Shown piece by piece: positions 34,988-43,309 of a DNA stretch of 64,000 bases. The notes beneath the pieces were generated by a model that saw nothing but the letters and a program-made list of their open reading frames with translations, was not told where the DNA came from and made no database searches. The number at the start of each line of letters is the position of its first letter. Position 1 is the stretch's first letter. Made by a program: the position numbers and the translations under genes. This DNA comes from Catenulispora rubra (GTDB taxonomy: Bacteria; Actinomycetota; Actinomycetes; Streptomycetales; Catenulisporaceae). The stretch covers positions 23,174 to 87,173 of the forward strand of contig NZ_JAACYW010000010.1 in assembly GCF_015356825.1 (NCBI RefSeq), in the 5' to 3' direction.

Positions 34988-35809
34988 ATGTCGAAGAACT
35001 CGACCTCCTCTCGCACTGTCCTGGTCACCGGCGCCGACGCCGGCCTCGGATTGGAGATCGCGCGGCAGCTCGCCGCGCAGCGGGCCCACGTCATCGTGCA
35101 CGCCCGTACGCCCGAACTCGGCGAGCAGGCCGTGCGCACCCTCGTGGCCGACGGCGCGCAGGCCGGACGGCTGTCGCTGGTCACGGCCGACTTCGCCGAC
35201 CTCGCCCAGGTCACCGCCATGGCCCGGCAGGTCGCCGCCGACCACCGGAAGCTGGACCTGCTGGTCAACAACGCCGCGATGTTCGGGACGCAGACCCGCA
35301 CCCTCACCGCCGACGCTCACGAGTCCACCTTCCAGGTCAACTACCTGGCGCCCTACCTGCTGACCCGGCTGCTGTGGCCGATGCTCACCGCCGAGCCGGG
35401 AAGCCGCGTGGTCAACGTGTCCTCGGCCCTGCACCGGGGCGGCCGGCTGCACTGGGGCGACGTCGACTCGGCCAAGCGCTACTCGGCGGTCGCCGCCTAC
35501 GCGCAGTCCAAACTCGCGCTGAACCTGTTCACCAAAGCCGTCGCGGTCCGGGGCGGGACCGGCCTGATCGCCGCCAGCGTGCACCCCGGGATCCTGGCGA
35601 CCGACATGGTCCGGAACTACACCCGCCAACTGGGGCGCCCGGTGTCCGAGGGCGCGGCAGCGGTGCTGCACTTGGCCAACGCGCACGTCGAGGACGGCGG
35701 GTACTACGAGGGCGTCGCCGCCTCCGTCCCCAACCTGCTGATGAACGACCCGAGCTCGGTGGACCGGCTGTGGAAGCTCAGCGCCCGGCTGGTCGGGCTG
35801 GCTGCCTGA
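34988..35809 (+). CDS. Short-chain dehydrogenase/reductase
   Basis: A 273-residue classical SDR using NAD(P)(H). It has the Rossmann motif TGADAGLGLE near residue 14, NNAAMFG, the catalytic Ser in VNVSSALH, and YAQSK with Tyr ~171 and Lys ~175. HPGILATDM follows the active site, as usual. The overall form is that of light-dependent protochlorophyllide/retinol-type SDRs of actinomycetes. The substrate cannot be told. It stands alone and is followed by a hairpin. Confidence 0.92.
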   Translation: MSKNSTSSRTVLVTGADAGLGLEIARQLAAQRAHVIVHARTPELGEQAVRTLVADGAQAGRLSLVTADFADLAQVTAMARQVAADHRKLDLLVNNAAMFGTQTRTLTADAHESTFQVNYLAPYLLTRLLWPMLTAEPGSRVVNVSSALHRGGRLHWGDVDSAKRYSAVAAYAQSKLALNLFTKAVAVRGGTGLIAASVHPGILATDMVRNYTRQLGRPVSEGAAAVLHLANAHVEDGGYYEGVAASVPNLLMNDPSSVDRLWKLSARLVGLAA

Positions 35810-35833
35810 AGAAGACGTCCACCGCAGGACGCG

Positions 35834-35860
35834 CGGGCCCGGACGGTTTGTCCGGGCCCG
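35834..35860 (+). terminator. Hairpin terminator of the SDR gene
   Basis: A perfect 11-bp inverted repeat (35834-35844 with 35850-35860) and a 5-base loop GGTTT lie 24 bases after the SDR stop. Confidence 0.8.
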
Positions 35861-35928
35861 TGTACGCGCGCTCAGCCGATCGCCACCGCTGGTCGACGCC
35901 GACGACGCTGAAGGGATGCGCGGCTCTC

Positions 35929-36602
35929 GTGTCGGAGTCGGCCCTGTTCGCCAAGGCCACGGATCTGATGCAGTAGTCGGTGTTGTCGGCGGCCAAGGCC
36001 GTCGCGGCGAGTAACGGAGCGGCGTTGGAGACCTCGTATGAAGCCCGGTACGGCTCGGCCGAGGCAGCGGAGTCCAGGAGCTGCCGGTGCGACGCACCAA
36101 CCGGCTCGTGAACCCAGGACCGGCCGCGGCGACGGTGCTCACGCTTGTCCTGACCGTCTGGGGAGCATCGACGATGAGCGGCGCCGCCGAGCACGTGCGC
36201 GGCGCCAAGAAGGACGCCTTCGACTCGATCGCCGCGCTCACCTCACCGTAGCCAAGGCGCTCAGCACCAACGGCGCGCGGCAACGCCGACGAGAGCCGGA
36301 TCAAAGTCGACTCGTCCCGGGCGGCGCAGTATCAGGACTCATATCTACAAAAGAACCAGCAACTTATGGACGTGGACTCAGAGGCGACGCTCGGGTCCTA
36401 TGACGCGGCGGAGAAGTCCGCGCTGGACGCGTACTTCACCGGCGAGCGGGCAGTGGCCGAGCAGATGCTGCGCGCCTGCCAGACTTACGAACTCGACGAC
36501 CGCAAGCTGCGCCAGAAGATCACCACCGACCTGCCCGAGGCCGTCCGCTTCGACACCAGCCCTGCGGCCGGCCTCCGGCGACGGCTGGCCGAATACCGCT
36601 GA
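35929..36602 (+). pseudogene. Decayed secreted/membrane helical protein gene
   Basis: Fragments of one protein family lie in order on the plus strand but in changing frames. First is LFAKATDLMQ, then an in-frame TAG at 35974-35976, then SVLSAAKAVAASNGAALETSYEARYGSAEAAE. After a frameshift and an apparent loss of a membrane segment comes RRTNRLVNPGPAAATVLT through KKDAFDSIAALTSP, then a TAG. After another shift NADESRIKVDSSRAAQYQ continues to TGERAVAEQMLRACQTYELDDRKLRQ and ends at 36602. The order and motifs (RRTxRLVNPxL, KKDAFDSIxALT, NADESR) match a Streptomyces membrane protein family of unknown function that I recall. Two stops, frame changes and a deletion make it non-functional. Confidence 0.75.
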
Positions 36603-36774
36603 CCGAACACACTCGACGGCTTCCCTCCCGGAGCCGATGGTGACGAACGTCGCACAGGCAAGATGTTTGCATCATTGCGGACCGCGTTTGCATCCCATGA
36701 GCAACACGGTCGCCGGGTGTGACAGCGAGTTCACTTAAAGGACGGAACCCCGCCACCGGAAGGCAACGGCGCCA

Positions 36775-37515
36775 GTGACGCACATCCTTGTCGTGGACGA
36801 CGAGCCACAGATCCTGCGAGCCCTCCGCATCAACCTGAAGGCCCGCGCATACGACGTGGACACGGCCGAGCGGGGCGTGGACGCCCTCACCTCAGTGGCC
36901 CGCCGGGTTCCCGACCTGGTGCTGCTCGACCTGGGGCTTCCCGACATGGACGGCCTGGACGTCATCCAGGGACTGCGCGGCTGGACGGACGTGCCGATCG
37001 TGGTGCTCTCCGGCCGCACCGAGCAGGTGGACAAAGTGCGTGTGCTCGACGCCGGGGCGGACGACTACGTCACGAAGCCGTTCTCGATGGAGGAACTCCT
37101 GGCACGGCTGCGGGCGGTGCTGCGCCGCCGGGAGATCGCAGCCGAGCCGGGCGCGCTGCTCAGCGCCGAATACGTCATCGGCCCGAGCACCGTGGACCTG
37201 GCGCGGCACACCGTGACCCGCGACGGCGAGCAGGTACGGCTCACCCGCACCGAATGGGCCGTGCTCGAGATGCTGCTGCGTCACCCCAATCAGCTCATCA
37301 CCATCACCCGCATGATGGCCGACGTGTGGGGCCAGGCCGACTCCATGGACGGCGGCCACCTGCGCTTCCACATCGCCCGGCTGCGGCGCAAGCTCGAGGC
37401 CGACTCGCAGCGGCCCGTCCACCTGATCACCGAGTTCGGAACCGGCTACCGCTTCGTCCCAGCCGCGCCGGCCGTGGCAGTCGCGCCGGCCGTGGCCGAG
37501 TCGCAGGTTTCGTGA
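36775..37515 (+). CDS. kdpE: KdpE-like OmpR-family response regulator
   Basis: A 246-residue two-domain regulator. The receiver has VVDDEPQILRALRINLKAR, the phospho-acceptor in LVLLDLGLPD (Asp ~52), and FVTKPFS-type switch residues (DYVTKPFSMEELLARLR). The winged-helix effector has RLTRTEWAVLEML and HLRFHIARLRRKLE, ending in GTGYRF. The opening sequence is characteristic of KdpE, the partner of KdpD. It lies about 9 kb from kdpD and 4 kb beyond kdpC, with unrelated genes between. The GTG start is preceded by a weak GGAAGG at a long distance. Confidence 0.9.
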   Translation: MTHILVVDDEPQILRALRINLKARAYDVDTAERGVDALTSVARRVPDLVLLDLGLPDMDGLDVIQGLRGWTDVPIVVLSGRTEQVDKVRVLDAGADDYVTKPFSMEELLARLRAVLRRREIAAEPGALLSAEYVIGPSTVDLARHTVTRDGEQVRLTRTEWAVLEMLLRHPNQLITITRMMADVWGQADSMDGGHLRFHIARLRRKLEADSQRPVHLITEFGTGYRFVPAAPAVAVAPAVAESQVS

Positions 37516-37622
37516 GATGCGGCTTTGCGTTCCCGCCGACGCTGTGTGCGAAGCGTTGTCGCCCCTACCGCACGACGGCGCGTGGGATTGCACTGGACCT
37601 TGAAACCCCGCGAAGACATGCG

Positions 37623-38285
37623 ATGTCAAGAATCACTTCACACCCCGCGCGAAGAGGCGACTCCCTGATGACGCTCATGATCCGCTACGACTACGTCAGC
37701 TGGGAGAAGCTCTTCCCGGGCTGCGGCGTCGACCTCACCGCGCTGAGATACGAACCCCCTGACGACTACCTGGCAGGAGCCGAGGCAGCCCTGAAGCATC
37801 TGCGGCTGGGCCGCAGCCCGAAACCGGGCACGATCACCGAGATGCGCGACGACCTCAGGGACGCTCTAGCCGCCGCCACCCATCTGGAGTCCTGCTACGC
37901 CGCGGTGCTGTTCCCCAAGCCGAAACGCAACTCCGACCACCTGTGGCTGGAGTTCACCGCCTACGACAACACCCAAGCGGACCTGACCGTGACGGACGCC
38001 CTGCACGATGAGCTCCTCGACCCGGCGCATACCGAAGTCGTCGTCCAAGGGCCCAGCCAGCTCGAGCTGCCCTGCGGGGCGGCCCTGCGGGTGCTGCAGA
38101 CGACGGTCACCCGCGCACCGGACGGCACGAGGACCCACCGCTTCCCCCGCCTGACGATCTGCGGATCCAATGCCTCCGGCAGCACCCTGTTCACGATCCG
38201 CAGCTACGCCACCACCGAGACGCTCACTGAGATCCTCGACGAGTTGGTCACGGCTTGGGCCAGAGGACTGGCCTTCTCGGACTGA
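37623..38285 (+). CDS. Protein of unknown function, 220 residues
   Basis: A soluble protein with no signal peptide or membrane segment. Starts at ATG 37623 or ATG 37668 are both possible. Codon use is coding-like from about MTLMIRYDYVSWEKLF onward. The visible pattern includes a helical middle (ITEMRDDLRDALAAATHLE) and beta-rich segments (SDHLWLEFTAYDN, LPCGAALRVLQTTV, FPRLTICGSNASG). I recognise no family. It follows kdpE by about 110 bases and could be co-transcribed with it. Confidence 0.65.
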   Translation: MSRITSHPARRGDSLMTLMIRYDYVSWEKLFPGCGVDLTALRYEPPDDYLAGAEAALKHLRLGRSPKPGTITEMRDDLRDALAAATHLESCYAAVLFPKPKRNSDHLWLEFTAYDNTQADLTVTDALHDELLDPAHTEVVVQGPSQLELPCGAALRVLQTTVTRAPDGTRTHRFPRLTICGSNASGSTLFTIRSYATTETLTEILDELVTAWARGLAFSD

Positions 38286-38725
38286 ATCAGTACACGAATC
38301 TACGCCCTCAAGTGCGGTGTATTCGTCGTCTCCCTCATACTGCGGCGGCTCGCCGTTGCTCGCCAGCGGCGAGCAGCCCGCCAAGTCCCCTGAGTCTGGA
38401 GTCTTATTCAGAGGTCAGCGTACGGGGCCACCCGAAGCCTCAGCACCGACAGACTCCTGAACAGGATGCGGGGCGGCTGAACCATGAGCCAGGAGGACAA
38501 CCCGGGCTCACGGTTCAGCCCTTGACCCGCCAGGTCCGTGGATCGACTGTTGTCGCACGTCACGCGCGCAATGTTCACGGCGGGCCGGCGTAGCGAAATG
38601 GAGATCTCCGGCACCGGGGAAAGCCGGGACTGTGGTCACGCGCGGCGGCCACCCTCAGGAGAGATGTGCCGCGCCGACTTCGATGCGAGCTCCGGCACGA
38701 ACGCGCTCCGCGACTACCTGAAGGC
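38286..38725. other. 440-bp gap between convergent genes, with a hairpin
   Basis: No gene is seen. A near-perfect inverted repeat (38475-38490 with 38505-38520, 15 of 16 positions, 14-base loop) can act as terminator for both flanking genes. A shorter GCTCGCCG/CGGCGAGC pair lies near 38350. Confidence 0.6.
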
Positions 38726-40174
38726 TCAGAGAGGGTCTTCGGCGTCTTCGGCCAGTGTGCCGATCTGCACGACCCGCTCCGGATGCCGCTTCCAGAGCCA
38801 TAGCAGGACGCCGAGCCCCACCAGCAGCCAGACACCCACCGCCGGGCCGGCGTATGAGGCCGGCGGTGTCAGCTTGCTGACGAAGGAGAACGCCGGCACG
38901 CCGGCCGCCGTCAGCAGCGGCGGCACGAAGGCGGCGATGCCCAGCAGCGGTACCAGGCAGTGTCGCAGCCAGGAGAATTCCTCGCGGCGGAAGCGAGCGA
39001 AGAAGCCGATGCAGGCCAGATCGGCGATCATGTAGACGGCGATGACCACGATGACGATCCCGGTCGCCACCAGGAGGAACGCCGTGGACGGACCCCACTT
39101 GAACCCGACCGCCAGTGTCGCGCCGACGGCGACGACGAACTGGGCCGCGATCGCCACCACCGGCGACCGGAACCTCGGGTGCAGGACGGCCAGCTGCCGG
39201 GGCAGGACGCCGGCCCGCGCCAAGGCGAACGCCGTGCGGGTCGAGGCGTTCAATCCGGCGTTGGCGTTCGCGATCGTCGAGTTCACGATGGCGAAGAACA
39301 CCAGCACCCAGAACAGCCCGTAGGACGCCTTGGCCATGGCGGTCCACGAGTCGGTGCCGAACGCGGAGAACTTGTCGGGGCCGAAGGCCACCGCGGCGGC
39401 GTACGTCGTGAACACGTAGAGGGCGCCGATCGCGAGCGTCGCGCCCAGGACGGCTTGGCGGATGGTGCGGCGCGGATCGCGCGCCTCCTCGGCCAGTGGC
39501 GCGGCGGCCTCGAAACCCGAGAACGCCAGGATCGTGTACACGGACCCTGCGATGACACCGGACATCCCGCGGTGCGCCTCGGGGGTGTGGCTCGTGCCGA
39601 ACACCGACAGCGTGTTGTGATGGCCGGCTTTCACCACGAACATCGCGGCCAGCACCACGAACACCGCGATCTCGAAGGCGCCGAGGACGGTGCCGAGCAC
39701 CGTGCTGGTCTGGATGCCGCGATAGCCGGCGGCGGCGATCACCAGCGCGCCGACGACGACCCACGGCCACCACAGGTCGGCCGGGTAGGAGTGCCATTCG
39801 TCGTGCAGTGTCGGCGCCACGGTGAAGCCAAGCTGGAGCAGCAGCAGCGTGGGCACCAGCGCTTGGACGAACACGTACATCCAGCCGACGACGAAGCCCG
39901 CGGCGGGGTGCAACCCACGCCCGGCGTAGGCGCCGACCGAGGCGGCGGCGGGCAGATGCCGGGCCAGCTCGGCGATGGAGTTCGCGGCCAAAAGGCAGGC
40001 CGCCATCGCCAGCAGCACCGACAGCGGCAGCGCGCCGCCGGCGAACGCGGCGCCGGAGGGGATGGAGGCCGCGATGGCGGCGCCGGGCGCCATCGCGGTG
40101 ATGCTCTGGAACAGTACTTCGCGCAGGCCCACGGCATCCCGGGCCAGTCCGGTTCTCTGCTGCACCTGGGTCAC
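38726..40174 (-). CDS. APC-family amino acid permease
   Basis: A 482-residue amino acid-polyamine-organocation transporter with 12 membrane helices. It opens with LREVLFQSITAMAPGAAIAASIP and contains the family motif FSGFEAAAPLAEEARDPRRTIRQAV. NANAGLNASTRTAFALARAGVLP is also typical. The GTG at 40174 has AGGAG 7 bases upstream and matches the family length. A longer reading has a poor N-terminus. The substrate is probably an amino acid but cannot be specified. Confidence 0.92.
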   Translation of the reverse strand: MTQVQQRTGLARDAVGLREVLFQSITAMAPGAAIAASIPSGAAFAGGALPLSVLLAMAACLLAANSIAELARHLPAAASVGAYAGRGLHPAAGFVVGWMYVFVQALVPTLLLLQLGFTVAPTLHDEWHSYPADLWWPWVVVGALVIAAAGYRGIQTSTVLGTVLGAFEIAVFVVLAAMFVVKAGHHNTLSVFGTSHTPEAHRGMSGVIAGSVYTILAFSGFEAAAPLAEEARDPRRTIRQAVLGATLAIGALYVFTTYAAAVAFGPDKFSAFGTDSWTAMAKASYGLFWVLVFFAIVNSTIANANAGLNASTRTAFALARAGVLPRQLAVLHPRFRSPVVAIAAQFVVAVGATLAVGFKWGPSTAFLLVATGIVIVVIAVYMIADLACIGFFARFRREEFSWLRHCLVPLLGIAAFVPPLLTAAGVPAFSFVSKLTPPASYAGPAVGVWLLVGLGVLLWLWKRHPERVVQIGTLAEDAEDPL

Positions 40175-40683
40175 GACTGACTCCTGTCGCCGGCGGGGGT
40201 CGCGGTGGCGTGTACCTCGGAGTACCACGAGCATTGAACAACGATGGATTCCGACTTGCCCCCGGTCCTGTTCAGGATGAGGTAGCAAAACCAGTCACCC
40301 GGTACAGCGCTCTGTTTCGATCCCCGAACTCTCACCACCCATCAGCTCTTTCCATTCCGATGGGGACGGCAATCGTGAGATGCGCGAGGATAGTCTCGAC
40401 GACCGCCTCTAAGGCGGCCAATGGCGACACCGGCACCGTCGGCGACTGAACCGCACCGGGGTTGCGCCGTACTCCTCGGTTTGAGACCAGGTCGAGCAAC
40501 GGCTCGTGACCTGCTGTCAAAGCTTTCACTGTGGCGGGAAACCAGGGCGTTTCAGTTTTCTGACATGGCGGAGCAGGTTCCCAGCACCTGCCCGCCTCGA
40601 CGGCTCCCGCGGCGACGGCTTCGGGATGACGCCGTCTCGTTCGACGCTCGATCGAGCACGCGTGGCCTACTGACGCGACCGCT
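40175..40683. other. Gap upstream of the permease gene
   Basis: About 500 bases with only short, unconvincing frames. It holds the permease promoter region. I see no conserved motif or repeat. Confidence 0.4.
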
Positions 40684-40686
40684 GAG

Positions 40687-40878
40687 CAGTTGTACGGCAC
40701 CGCGTTCCGCTGCGCCGAGCCGGACTGCCGCGAGCCGCTGTACCGGAGGAACTCCGACACCGGCCAGACGTTGCTGAACAGCCGGGTCGCGCACATCTGC
40801 GCCCGTAGCGAGAGCGGCCCGCGCTGGGACGCAGCAATGACGGAGGAGGAGAACCGCAGCGCGGACAACCTCTGTCTG
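40687..40878 (+). pseudogene. Fragment of an HNH-like zinc-binding protein gene
   Basis: The plus-strand frame reads RCAEPDCREPLYRRN, then LNSRVAHICARSESGPRWD, then MTEEENRSADNLCL. This is the start of an HNH-nuclease-like family (CxxxxC zinc site, AHIxARSExGPRWDxxMxxxxNRSxxNL), which normally continues with a second metal site and 60 or more residues. The similarity ends after NLCL, and there is no proper start. This is therefore a remnant. It marks a disrupted junction at the left edge of the second NRPS cluster. Confidence 0.6.
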
Positions 40879-40925
40879 CGGCGGTTTCGTGTGGCCCGTC
40901 TGCAACTGCGGGCGGTCTCCAGCAC

Positions 40926-40960
40926 AGTGTCCCGGGGCCTCTCAGACGCCCCGGGACACT
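40926..40960 (-). terminator. Hairpin terminator of the luciferase-like gene
   Basis: A perfect 13-bp inverted repeat (40926-40938 with 40948-40960) and a 9-base loop lie 22 bases beyond the stop of the minus-strand monooxygenase gene. Confidence 0.85.
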
Positions 40961-40981
40961 TGTGCCGGCCCGCGGGTGCCC

Positions 40982-42052
40982 TCAGCGCCCGGTGTGCGCG
41001 CGCCAGGTGTCGTGCAGGCGGGCGAGGTGCTGGAAGCTGTCCACGACCTGGTCGGTCGCCACGCCGAAGTCGACCAGGCACGCGACCTCGTCCACGCCGG
41101 CGTCGGCGAGCTGCTTGAGGGTGGCCATGCACTCCTCGACGGTGCCGAACATGCCGCTGGTCTCGAAGTACCGGTCGAAGGCCTGGGCCACCAGGAAACG
41201 GCGGTCCTCCTCGCTCACGTTCTTCATCTCCCGCATCATCGCGGCGCCGTCGGCTCCCGCGGCTTCGGCAGCCTTGACCAGCAGGTCGAAGGAGCTGGCG
41301 AGGTAGCGGGAGAACGGCTCGCGCACGGTCTCCCGTACGGCCTCCCGGTCGGTGCCTACGAAGGTGTGCACCATCAGCGCCACGTGGGCGCGCCCCGCGT
41401 CGCCCTGGTGCTCCTGGTATGCCGCCCGGTACTCGGCGATCCGCTGTGCCAGCGTCGCGACCGGCTGGCCCAGCAGGTGGGTGAGGACGCCCAGGCCGTG
41501 CCGTCCGGCCAGTTCGAAGGTCGCCGGGGTGCCGCCGGTGGTCAGCCATAGCGGCAGCTCGGGTTGAACCGGCGGCGGGAACGTCGTCACCGACACCGAC
41601 TCGCCCGCGCCGTCGACGAGTTCGACCGACTCACGCCGCCACAGCCGGCGAATCGTGTCGATCGTGTCCATCAGCGCGCTCTTGCGGGTCTCGTAGTTCT
41701 CCGGGCGCAGCGCGAAGTCGGCGGCGTGCCACCCCGAGGCGATCGCCACCCCCACCCGCCCGTTGGAGAGGTTGTCGACGACCGACCACTCCTCGGCGAT
41801 CCGTACCGGGTGGTGCAGCGGTGCCACCACACTGCCGGCCCGCACGGCCACCCGCTTGGTTATTGCGGCGACCGCGGCGCCGGTAACCGCAGGATTGGGG
41901 TAGAGCCCGCCGAAGGAGTGGAAGTGGCGCTCCGGGGTCCACACCGCGGTGAAGCCGTGCTCGTCGGCGAAGCGCGCGCCATCCAGCAGCAGCCGGTAGG
42001 AGTCCTGCTGCTCGGTGTCGTTGTTGGCGAAGTAGAAGAGGCTGAAGTCCAT
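40982..42052 (-). CDS. MupA/Atu3671-type luciferase-like flavin monooxygenase
   Basis: A 356-residue FMN-dependent luciferase-fold enzyme. Its opening DFSLFYFANND, then FADEHGFTAVWTPERHFHSFGGLYPNP and ITKRVAVRAGSVVAPLHHPVR match the class found stand-alone or built into PKS/NRPS enzymes (MupA, Atu3671). Such enzymes oxygenate carrier-bound substrates (hydroxylation, N-oxidation or Baeyer-Villiger chemistry). I chose the ATG at 42052, with GGAG upstream, over a GTG 24 bases earlier. It is divergent from mbtH across a region with a StrR-type site. It is likely a tailoring enzyme of the Hpg lipopeptide; the target is unknown. Confidence 0.88.
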   Translation of the reverse strand: MDFSLFYFANNDTEQQDSYRLLLDGARFADEHGFTAVWTPERHFHSFGGLYPNPAVTGAAVAAITKRVAVRAGSVVAPLHHPVRIAEEWSVVDNLSNGRVGVAIASGWHAADFALRPENYETRKSALMDTIDTIRRLWRRESVELVDGAGESVSVTTFPPPVQPELPLWLTTGGTPATFELAGRHGLGVLTHLLGQPVATLAQRIAEYRAAYQEHQGDAGRAHVALMVHTFVGTDREAVRETVREPFSRYLASSFDLLVKAAEAAGADGAAMMREMKNVSEEDRRFLVAQAFDRYFETSGMFGTVEECMATLKQLADAGVDEVACLVDFGVATDQVVDSFQHLARLHDTWRAHTGR

Positions 42053-42629
42053 CCGCGTCTCCGGAATCGTGTGCACGTGGTGTGTAGTCGGGCGAAGGAG
42101 GACGCCGGGTCGCCGCGTCCGACCACCCGGCGGGCCGGATCCCGCCGATCGTGGGAATCCGACTGTAAGGCAACCAACAGGGGTGGCTTCAACAGCTGAC
42201 AGTGCAGTCCATGAGCAGGATCAGTGCCGGGCGGTACCGCTGGGCGTACGGCAGGACTCTGCGTACGGTGCCTGGTCGGACCCGCTGTTTTGGGACCGAG
42301 TCATCGTCGACAGGCATACCAGGTAGACCGCGCCTGGCTGTGCCGGGGATTTCATCGCCATGTGTGATGTCCCGTCAGTGTTCTCGTGAAGTTCGAGGAC
42401 CGCGCGCTCCGCCGCGGCCACCTTGGCACCATGCGCGACGTGGATCAAGACCGACCGCGGATGGTGCGAAGTGCCCTGTTCAACCGGTGCCGGGCCGCAG
42501 TCAGACGGATAGCCGGGGCCACGGTGTGCTCGGTGCGGCGATTGTTTGACTCCGACTCGGCACCCTGGGCCATAGTGGGCCGCGGTGGGACCGGAGGGTC
42601 CACATCATGCCCGCGGGAAGGACGACGTG
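42053..42629. promoter_or_regulatory. Divergent promoter region of the monooxygenase and mbtH genes
   Basis: A 577-bp gap with no convincing gene. It holds a StrR-type operator at 42478-42506 and GGAAGG, the likely mbtH ribosome site, at about 42616. Confidence 0.6.
42478..42506. promoter_or_regulatory. StrR-type operator, site 1
   Basis: GTTCAACCG, an 11-base spacer, then CAGTCAGAC. The arrangement equals the StrR-family consensus GTTCGActG-N11-CagTCGAAc, with two changes in the right arm. It lies about 124 bases upstream of the mbtH start and on the far side of the monooxygenase promoter. Confidence 0.7.
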
Positions 42630-42842
42630 ATGACGAACCCGTTCGAGGACCCTGACGCGAACTACCTGGTCCTGGTCAACGACGAGGGCCAGCATTCGCT
42701 GTGGCCGGCCTTCATCGAGGTGCCGGTCGGCTGGACCTCGGTGTTCGGCGAGGCTGCGCGGCAGGAGTGCCTTGACTACATCGAGGCGAACTGGACCGAC
42801 ATGCGCCCCAAGAGCCTGATCGCCGCGATGGCCCAGAGCTGA
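42630..42842 (+). CDS. mbtH: MbtH-like NRPS chaperone (second cluster)
   Basis: A 70-residue MbtH-family partner of adenylation domains. The signature is present: [16 protein letters not shown] and [18 protein letters not shown]. The ATG at 42630 follows GGAAGG about 9 bases upstream; an upstream in-frame reading is not family-like. It is a single gene bounded by a StrR-type operator and a strong hairpin, and presumably serves the lipopeptide NRPS at 61.6 kb. Confidence 0.95.
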   Translation: MTNPFEDPDANYLVLVNDEGQHSLWPAFIEVPVGWTSVFGEAARQECLDYIEANWTDMRPKSLIAAMAQS

Positions 42843-42867
42843 TCGGCCTACACCCCCGTCGACACCC

Positions 42868-42903
42868 CCGAAGGCCGCTCCCACGCGAGGAAGCGGCCTT
42901 CGG
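42868..42903 (+). terminator. Hairpin terminator of the second mbtH
   Basis: A perfect 12-bp inverted repeat (42868-42879 with 42892-42903) and a 12-base loop start 26 bases after the mbtH stop. From here to 43309 no gene is seen; the stretch holds StrR site 2 and the promoter of the next operon. Confidence 0.85.
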
Positions 42904-43006
42904 CGTTGTCGCGACCGGGCGCCGACTCCTTGCCGACGGTGGGGCAGGCCCCGCGGGATACCCCGGCGGCGGCCTTCGACTGCCGAGGCGGCCTCCGGCC
43001 GAGGGT

Positions 43007-43035
43007 GTTCAACTGTCGCACTGCCGCAGTCGAAC
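43007..43035. promoter_or_regulatory. StrR-type operator, site 2
   Basis: GTTCAACTG, an 11-base spacer, then CAGTCGAAC. It agrees with the StrR consensus at all but one position and in exact spacing. It lies about 275 bases upstream of the beta-hydroxylase start, so it is placed to activate the beta-hydroxylase-Hpg operon. Confidence 0.85.
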
Positions 43036-43309
43036 TGCGTGGCCGAGCACGGTACCTGCGCTGAGTCCGCAACGGACCGGTGCTGTGCAAGGCACAAGTA
43101 TTGATCGACGGTGCCTGCCGAGCCATTCTGCTGATGTCGCTCATTCGGGCGGCGAGGTGAGCGCCCCCTCCTCAATGCCTTGATTTCAGGTTCTTGTTTT
43201 TCTCCGGCGTTTACTGACTCCGCGATTCGGTGCCGCGTCCGGGCGGGACAGGTACGACGAATCGTCGGCTGCCCCGTTGATGGTTTCGGTTTCCCGGGAA
43301 GGTGTGCAG

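Noticed and set aside
41098..41551. Plus-strand frames opposite the luciferase-like gene
   Set aside because: They mirror a clear flavin monooxygenase on the other strand and have no ribosome site.
42195..42225. Another possible StrR site (TTCAACAG...CAGTCCAT)
   Set aside because: The spacer is 9 bases instead of 11 and the right arm lacks TCGAAC, so it is not counted with the three good sites.
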